From DYFT01 sp041695085 (GTDB lineage: Bacteria; Bacteroidota; Ignavibacteria; UBA10030), in the NCBI GenBank assembly GCA_041695085.1, contig JBGFRO010000028.1, positions 21,961 through 85,960 on the forward strand: 64,000 nt of DNA. Reading direction: 5' to 3'. The position numbers and the translations under genes were made by a program. Below are positions 59,210-64,000 of the stretch, one piece after another. Within the stretch, counting starts at the first letter, position 1; each line of letters begins with the position of its first letter. The notes below the pieces were generated by a model. That model saw only the letters and a list, made by a program, of their open reading frames with translations, ran no database searches and had not been told where the DNA came from.

Positions 59210-60871
59210 ATGAAGCGGATGCTCGCTTGCGCGTTTATGCTTCTCCTTGTTCCCTCGCTTCTTGCGGGGCAGACACCACCGGATACGGCGAAGAGAATCA
59301 TCAGGGAAGACGTTGAGCTTGCAGAGAGGTTGATCGGCCTGACGTTTACCGATGCTCAACGCGATTCGATGCTCGATAATCTCAACCGGTTTCTCAGAAA
59401 TTATCAGGCGATTCGAAGTGTGCCGTTGCCGAACAACATTCCGCCGGCAATCGACTTCAATCCCATTCCGGTCGGATTTGTCTTCGAGAAGTCCAGACGG
59501 CCGTTTCGGATGAGCTCGTATAAAGGTGTCAAACGGCCGGCCAATCTTGAGGAGGTCGCGTTCTGGTCGGTGGGCCAGCTCGGCGAGCTCTTAAGGACGA
59601 AACAAGTCACGTCCGTTGAGCTGACGTTGATGTACCTCAACCGTTTGAAAAAGTACGGTCCGAAGCTCGAATGCGTTGTGACATTGACCGAAGATCTGGC
59701 GCTGCGTCAAGCCAAGCGTGTGGATGCTGAGATCGCGGCGGGGAAGTACCGCGGAGCGCTCCACGGCATTCCGTACGGGGCCAAGGATCTGCTTGCAACC
59801 AAAGACTATCCAACAACGTGGGGAGCTCCGCCGTACAAAGATCAGATCATTGATGAAGATGCGACCGTTGTAAAAAAGTTGGAAGAGGCGGGCGCAGTTC
59901 TCGTCGCAAAGCTCAGCATGGGTTCGCTCGCGTTGGGCGATATCTGGTTCGGCGGCATGACGCGTAATCCATGGAACTACAAACAGGGCTCCAGCGGATC
60001 GTCCGCAGGTTCTGCATCGGCAACGGCGGCGGGATTGGTGGGGTTCTCCATCGGGACGGAGACGTGGGGCTCCATTGTTTCTCCGTCGACGCGCTGTGGA
60101 ACGACCGGACTGCGTCCCACCTATGGACGCGTGAGTCGCACAGGCGCGATGGCGTTGAGCTGGTCGATGGATAAGATCGGACCGATTTGCAGAACGGTTG
60201 AAGATTGTGCATTGGTCTTCAACGCGATCTATGGTCCGGATGGGAAGGATCAAATGTTGTATGATGCACCGTTCAATTATGCTCCGAAGGTCGATCTGCG
60301 CGAGCTCCGCATTGGTTACTTGAAGATGGAGTTTGATAGTGCACGCACCAACAAGGCCAACAACGATTCTGTGCTTGCTGTTCTGCAGCGTCTTGGGGCA
60401 AGGTTGATTCCCATCGAATTACCTAATCTCCCCATCAGTGAACTCTCCTTTCTTCTCTCCTCGGAAGCAGCAGCAGCGTTCGATGAATTAACGCGCAGCA
60501 AGCGCGACAGTCTGCTTGTGCGACAAGGGAAAGGTGGATGGCCGAATACGTTTCGTTCCGCGCGGTTCATCCCGGCCGTTGAATACATCCAAGCTAACCG
60601 CGTCCGGTACTTACTCGTGCAAGAGATGGAGAAGATTATGAAGAATATCGATGTATACGTCTGTCCCCCCTTCGGAGGCAACAACCTTCTTCTCACCAAC
60701 TTAACCGGACATCCTGCGGTCGTCCTGCCCAACGGCTTCACCAACGAGGGAACTCCCACAAGCATCACGTTTCAAGGGAAACTTTTCGGCGAGGCGATCC
60801 TCCTCGCTGTAGCAAAGGCGTATCAGGACGCAACAACCCATCATCTGAAACATCCTACGCTCCAGGAATGA
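59210..60871 (+). CDS. Secreted amidase (amidase-signature family)
   Basis: 553 aa. A GAAAGGGGG site and a signal peptide (MLACAFMLLLVPSLLAGQ) support the ATG at 59210; an upstream in-frame extension is rejected. The catalytic Ser-cisSer-Lys triad is visible: Lys in GIPYGAKDLLATKDYPTTWG, cis-Ser and Ser in GSSGSSAGSASATAAGLVGF, then GTETWGSIVSPSTRCGTTGL and RPTYGRVSRTGAMALSWSMD. C-terminal PPFGGNNLLLTNLTGHPAVV is typical. It is not a GatA (no partner genes, exported). Likely hydrolyses an extracytoplasmic amide; substrate unknown. Confidence 0.92.
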   Translation: MKRMLACAFMLLLVPSLLAGQTPPDTAKRIIREDVELAERLIGLTFTDAQRDSMLDNLNRFLRNYQAIRSVPLPNNIPPAIDFNPIPVGFVFEKSRRPFRMSSYKGVKRPANLEEVAFWSVGQLGELLRTKQVTSVELTLMYLNRLKKYGPKLECVVTLTEDLALRQAKRVDAEIAAGKYRGALHGIPYGAKDLLATKDYPTTWGAPPYKDQIIDEDATVVKKLEEAGAVLVAKLSMGSLALGDIWFGGMTRNPWNYKQGSSGSSAGSASATAAGLVGFSIGTETWGSIVSPSTRCGTTGLRPTYGRVSRTGAMALSWSMDKIGPICRTVEDCALVFNAIYGPDGKDQMLYDAPFNYAPKVDLRELRIGYLKMEFDSARTNKANNDSVLAVLQRLGARLIPIELPNLPISELSFLLSSEAAAAFDELTRSKRDSLLVRQGKGGWPNTFRSARFIPAVEYIQANRVRYLLVQEMEKIMKNIDVYVCPPFGGNNLLLTNLTGHPAVVLPNGFTNEGTPTSITFQGKLFGEAILLAVAKAYQDATTHHLKHPTLQE

Positions 60872-60904
60872 TCAAGGGAAGAGCATTGTCAACTCAGGTC
60901 CAAG

Positions 60905-61534
60905 TCATAGCGGTTTTCGGCCGGCTGCAAGGAGGATGCTGATCTTCGCCTCTCCTTCTCCCTTCTCCGAGCGTGCGCAGCAGTTGTCATCTGTGCAGTC
61001 GATGGTGATCTGTTGAAGACCTGCTTGCTCGAACCATGTGCGGACATCATCCCGCTTGAAGCCCATCCATCGATCGTGCTGTTCGGTGCGAAGAAACTCA
61101 AACGTGTGTTCATCCAGATCCGTAATCACCAGCGTTCCACCCGGCTTGAGGATGCGCGCCATCTCCTGAATGGCAAACGCGGGCCGCTCAACGTGATGAA
61201 GATACATGTTCGCGAAAACGTAATCGACCTGTGCCGTGGCAAGGGGAAGCTGTTGCGACTCTCCCAGTCTATACTCGACCGATCCATTGGATCCGAATTT
61301 CCTCTGCATCAATTCAATCATCGCATCCGACTCGTCCACGGCGATGACGCGAGCGCCGCGGCGCAGAAGTTCTTCGACAACGAACCCCGAGCCCGCGCCG
61401 ATGTCTGCGGCAAGGGAGCCCGGTCGAACGCCTGCCGTAGCAAGAGCCTTCTCACGCACGGAGTTTGGAAAGAAGCTCTCCCGCATTCTGTCCCACTGAC
61501 CCGCAACTTCGTTGAAATACGCTCTACTGCTCAT
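60905..61534 (-). CDS. SAM-dependent methyltransferase (class I, UbiE-like)
   Basis: 209 aa. AdoMet motifs: SLAADIGAGSGFVVEELLRR (motif I), VIAVDESDAMIELMQRKFG, PLATAQVDYVFANMYLHHVE (motif II) and ARILKPGGTLVITDLDEHTF (motif III). A C-terminal segment carries CTDDNCCARSEKGEGEAKIS, a cysteine cluster (C-x4-CC) often seen in methyltransferases beside arsenic genes. A GGGAGGAA site precedes the ATG. It follows arsM on the same strand, so an arsenic-linked role is possible but not shown. Confidence 0.88.
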   Translation of the reverse strand: MSSRAYFNEVAGQWDRMRESFFPNSVREKALATAGVRPGSLAADIGAGSGFVVEELLRRGARVIAVDESDAMIELMQRKFGSNGSVEYRLGESQQLPLATAQVDYVFANMYLHHVERPAFAIQEMARILKPGGTLVITDLDEHTFEFLRTEQHDRWMGFKRDDVRTWFEQAGLQQITIDCTDDNCCARSEKGEGEAKISILLAAGRKPL

Positions 61535-61606
61535 ACATTCCTCCCTTTAGAATATGACTGCAAGAAGAATCCAGTCGAGAACTTTACAGAAGTCCCTTGG
61601 TACGTT

Positions 61607-62407
61607 TCAGGCAGGCTTCCTGCCTTCGATGTTTGCCGAGATCAAGAACTGGTCAAGCCGTAATCCCGGTGACCAATTATGGATTAATTCCTTGCTGGCG
61701 TCCTTCGGTGTGATGTGTACGTCGACGAAGCCTGCACGCTCGATCAGCGCTTTCAGGCGATCGATGGTGACCGCTCCTCCCATGCATCCACAGATCAAGG
61801 TCGGATCATTCTTGACCTCGTTGGGCAACTCGGCTGTTGCGACGATATCGGAAATCGCAAACCTCCCGCCCGGCTTCAGCACACGATATGCTTCCCGAAA
61901 GACAGCCTCTTTTTCCGGGGAGAGGTTGATGACGCAGTTCGAGATCACCACATCAATCGAATGGTCTTCGATGGGAAGGTGCTCAATTTCTCCAAGTCGA
62001 AATTGAATGTTTTTCACTTCAGCTTTCAGCGCATTGCGTCGAGCTTTTTTGATCATCTCGGGCGTCATATCTACCCCGATAACAAAGCCGGAGGGTCCGA
62101 CTTGTTGAGCGGCGAGGAACGCATCGAATCCGGCACCGCTGCCGAGATCCAATACGACTTCGCCCTGCCGTAAACCGGCGATGCCCATGGGGTTGCCGCA
62201 TCCTAATCCGAGGTTTGATCCGGGTGGGACGGAGGAGACCTCTGTTGGGTTGTAGCCGAGTCGTGTTGAGTACGATGTCAACAACTCATCTTCCGTGGCC
62301 CCGCAGCAGGAGGGACCGCATCCGCATCCAGCCCCATCTTGTTGAGCAATTGAGCCGTAATGCTCACGCACGAGTGTACGAATCGAATCATTATCCATCT
62401 GTTGCAT
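61607..62407 (-). CDS. arsM: Arsenite S-adenosylmethionine methyltransferase
   Basis: 266 aa. The ArsM signature: N-terminal Cys-rich GAGCGCGPSCCGATEDELLT, YSTRLGYNPTEVSSVPPGSN, LGLGCGNPMGIAGLRQGEVV, LDLGSGAGFDAFLAAQQVGP, GVDMTPEMIKKAR, VISNCVINLSPEKEAVFREA, and LICGCMGGAVTI. The conserved cysteines used for arsenite binding (NCVINL, ICGCMGG) are present. It methylates As(III) to volatile or less toxic forms. No arsR or efflux gene is visible in the window; a SigZ-like sigma factor lies upstream on the same strand. Confidence 0.95.
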   Translation of the reverse strand: MQQMDNDSIRTLVREHYGSIAQQDGAGCGCGPSCCGATEDELLTSYSTRLGYNPTEVSSVPPGSNLGLGCGNPMGIAGLRQGEVVLDLGSGAGFDAFLAAQQVGPSGFVIGVDMTPEMIKKARRNALKAEVKNIQFRLGEIEHLPIEDHSIDVVISNCVINLSPEKEAVFREAYRVLKPGGRFAISDIVATAELPNEVKNDPTLICGCMGGAVTIDRLKALIERAGFVDVHITPKDASKELIHNWSPGLRLDQFLISANIEGRKPA

Positions 62408-62535
62408 ATGATCTTTCTTTTTAAGCCGACTTGCGAGCGGTTCTATGGAGAGAACTCAGGTTGCCGAGGCTCTACTTCATGGACGGAAAGGGCCTGAAAA
62501 AGACGCAACGAATGATTATCCAGCCCGCTGGGGGG

Positions 62536-63123
62536 CTAAAAGCTCGGCTTTCTTGACGTTGTGCCGTGTGCACAGCAGGGGCATGAGCGAGGATGGTAGT
62601 CGAGTACGGTACCGTAGCGGTCAAATTCGATATGACAACATTCCATTAATCGCTCACGAAGAAGTGCCCGGCCGCGCTGAACGCGGGACTTCGCGGCGGT
62701 ATACGAAATGCCGAGCTGCTCTGCAAGATCTTTCTGGCTCAGGCCTTCGATTTCGACAAGGTGGAGAACTTCGCGATACAGTGGAGGCAGCGAATCGATA
62801 AAGAAACGAAGACAGGGCGCGAGCTGCCTGTGAGCTATCTCCTCCGACGGCGGTTCCGGCACATCGGGTGTATGATCGATCGACAGCTGCCGCTTTGATG
62901 TGCGGTACGTATCGACGATGATGTTGCGGGTGATCTGATAGAGCCAGCTTTCAAGCTTCGATGGATCCTCGAGGGTATCGATGCGGCTGTGGATTCTCAA
63001 AAATACTTCCTGCAAAATGTCGTCGGCAAGGTTCGGATCGTGGACACGACTTACGACAAATTTCCTCAGGCGGTCATGAAAGGCACGGTAAACGGTTTCG
63101 AGCGATGAGTTTGTACGGAGCAT
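62536..63123 (-). CDS. sigZ: Sigma-70 family RNA polymerase sigma factor SigZ-like
   Basis: 195 aa ECF-type sigma factor. Region 2: YRAFHDRLRKFVVSRVHDPN, LADDILQEVFLRIHSRIDTL, WLYQITRNIIVDTYR. Region 4: LPPLYREVLHLVEIEGLSQK, DLAEQLGISYTAAKSRVQRG, RALLRERLMECCHIEFDRYG. The tail ECCHIEFDRYG followed by DYHPRSCPCC is the distinctive SigZ C-terminus with a cysteine pair. In several genomes sigZ lies beside arsM and metal-response genes, as here; it may drive them. No anti-sigma gene adjoins it. Confidence 0.92.
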   Translation of the reverse strand: MLRTNSSLETVYRAFHDRLRKFVVSRVHDPNLADDILQEVFLRIHSRIDTLEDPSKLESWLYQITRNIIVDTYRTSKRQLSIDHTPDVPEPPSEEIAHRQLAPCLRFFIDSLPPLYREVLHLVEIEGLSQKDLAEQLGISYTAAKSRVQRGRALLRERLMECCHIEFDRYGTVLDYHPRSCPCCAHGTTSRKPSF

Positions 63124-63159
63124 AAGATAATCGTTGCAGTGTTGAATGCCCGTGGCGCG

Positions 63160-63774
63160 CTATCCTCTCGATGAATTCGACGGCACGTAGGGATGTTCGA
63201 GCATGTGCTGAAGTCGTTTTTTTACGTCGGGCCATTCGCTGTCGATAATGCTAAAGTAGACTGTATCCCTGATTCTGCCGGTCGGGGTGATCATATGATT
63301 TCGCAAGGTTCCTTCTTCCTTGGCGCCGATGCGCAACATTGCGCGGCGAGAGCGCTCGTTGAGAGCATCCGTCTTCAACTCCACGCGAATGCATCCCCAC
63401 GTCTCAAAGGCATGCCGTAACATAAGGAACTTCGCCTCCGTGTTGATCGCCGTCCGCTGCCAGGGACGAGCGATCCATGTCCACCCGATTTCTACGCGCC
63501 GATGTGTACGGTCGATATTGGCAAATCGCGTACTCCCGACGACGGTTCCGGATGATCGCTCTATCGTTGCAAAGGGGAGAGCCGTTCCTTCGGCTTGCCA
63601 CTTCAGTGCGGTCTCGATATACTCGTTCATGTCTCCCGCGCTGTTGATCATGGTCATTGTCAATTGCCAGAGTTCGGGATCCAAACCGACGTCGCAGAGC
63701 GGCGAGATGTGATGACGACCGAGAGGTTCAAGTCGGACGTACTCTCCTTCGAGGACAGCTGGCTCAACATTCAT
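63160..63774 (-). CDS. GNAT-family N-acetyltransferase (RimJ/RimL-like)
   Basis: 204 aa. Motifs: VLEGEYVRLEPLGRHHISPL, ATIERSSGTVVGSTRFANID, RRVEIGWTWIARPWQRTAIN (acetyl-CoA loop), TEAKFLMLRHAFETWGCIRV, ELKTDALNERSRRAMLRIGA and KEEGTLRNHMITPTGRIRDT. This is the acetyltransferase type that acts on protein N-termini or small amines. It lies three bases after a possible open frame that continues to the window edge. Confidence 0.9.
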   Translation of the reverse strand: MNVEPAVLEGEYVRLEPLGRHHISPLCDVGLDPELWQLTMTMINSAGDMNEYIETALKWQAEGTALPFATIERSSGTVVGSTRFANIDRTHRRVEIGWTWIARPWQRTAINTEAKFLMLRHAFETWGCIRVELKTDALNERSRRAMLRIGAKEEGTLRNHMITPTGRIRDTVYFSIIDSEWPDVKKRLQHMLEHPYVPSNSSRG

Positions 63775-63777
63775 AGG

Positions 63778-63998
63778 TCAGTTCGCTCGATGCTTGTTAA
63801 CAGCTTCTACGGCTGAAAGCAGTCGCGGTTTCAGGTTTTGCAGATCGACAGCTACCTTCCGAAGGTCGCGGATGACTGTTCTGAAACCTTCGGACGGTAT
63901 CTGTGCCCATCGGTGCACATCTCGCACAATTACCTGAGCAGCACCATTGCCTTCCGAGCCACAAAACGATGACCCTGCGGATCGACCGTTTGAAGCTC
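63778..63998 (-). CDS. Possible partial coding segment at window end
   Basis: The frame that ends in TGA at 63778-63780, three bases before the GNAT start, reads VIVRDVHRWAQIPSEGFRTV, IRDLRKVAVDLQNLKPRLLS and AVEAVNKHRAN, which has coding character. It has an in-frame TGA at the extreme edge and only GTG as a start, so it may be a short gene or part of a frame-shifted one. In another frame the edge reads DPQGHRFVARKAMVLL before a stop. Not enough sequence to decide. Confidence 0.3.
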   Translation of the reverse strand, partial: ASNGRSAGSSFCGSEGNGAAQVIVRDVHRWAQIPSEGFRTVIRDLRKVAVDLQNLKPRLLSAVEAVNKHRAN

Positions 63999-64000
63999 AT

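Overview
The window looks like a chromosomal segment from a bacterium of the Bacteroidota/Ignavibacteria/Kapabacteria side of the FCB group. Two secreted proteins (a S8 protease and an interrupted fibronectin-type protein) end in YPNPFN-type C-terminal sorting domains as used by type IX secretion. A GldA/GldF/GldG-like ABC cassette, lipoprotein PpiC/SurA chaperones and propeller-type signalling proteins fit the same group. This placement is inference from gene content only; no rRNA or tRNA gene was recognised.

Region 1 (1-8.5 kb): a small unknown gene, a decayed gene, one copy of a dispersed repeat, a carboxypeptidase-regulatory-like secreted protein, an esterase, and a signalling operon. The operon runs: receiver-less OmpR-type DNA-binding protein, giant propeller-PP2C phosphatase, polytopic membrane protein, RsbW-like anti-sigma kinase, STAS antagonist. 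It has partner-switching logic, but no sigma factor lies next to it.

Region 2 (8.5-25.9 kb): a complete type III-B CRISPR-Cas locus, all on the minus strand. In transcription order: zinc-finger (zf-HC2) protein, CARF-wHTH protein, Tat-type lipoprotein/membrane protein, 39-residue Cas10-like mini-ORF, cmr1, HD-less cmr2/cas10 with GGDD, cmr3, cmr4, cmr5, cmr6, TM-SAVED protein, TM-CARF protein, multi-TM protein, small Csx-like protein, cas6, leader, 22-repeat array, reverse transcriptase-Cas1 fusion, structured intergenic region, cas2. Cas10 has an intact cyclase motif but no HD nuclease. Two different predicted cyclic-oligoadenylate sensors (SAVED and CARF) each carry transmembrane segments and sit next to a third membrane protein. 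I read this as a membrane-directed cOA effector cassette and regard it as the most interesting content of the window. RT-Cas1 implies possible spacer acquisition from RNA.

Region 3 (26-37 kb): a ZIP-type metal transporter with an inserted cyclic-nucleotide-binding domain, the second (inverted) copy of the dispersed repeat, anmK, endonuclease IV, two radical SAM enzymes (AmrS-like and PA0069-like), and a GldA/F/G plus DUF4340 ABC export cassette.

Region 4 (37-55.3 kb): a lipoprotein with propeller-like repeats, a T9SS-type protein broken by an in-frame TAA, three peptidyl-prolyl isomerases, a MoxR ATPase, a S8 protease, a VWA-type membrane protein, an esterase, a serine-hydrolase/VanX dipeptidase fusion whose first domain has lost its catalytic residues, an HGSNAT-like membrane acyltransferase and a CDF metal transporter.

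Region 5 (55.3-64 kb): YceI, two VOC dioxygenases and a MarR regulator with a palindromic operator (resembling a quinone/catechol-stress unit, with a YceI remnant inside it), a small lipoprotein, a secreted amidase, two methyltransferases (one ArsM), a SigZ-type sigma factor and a GNAT acetyltransferase. All calls rest on reading the sequence and on recalled family motifs; no database search was run.
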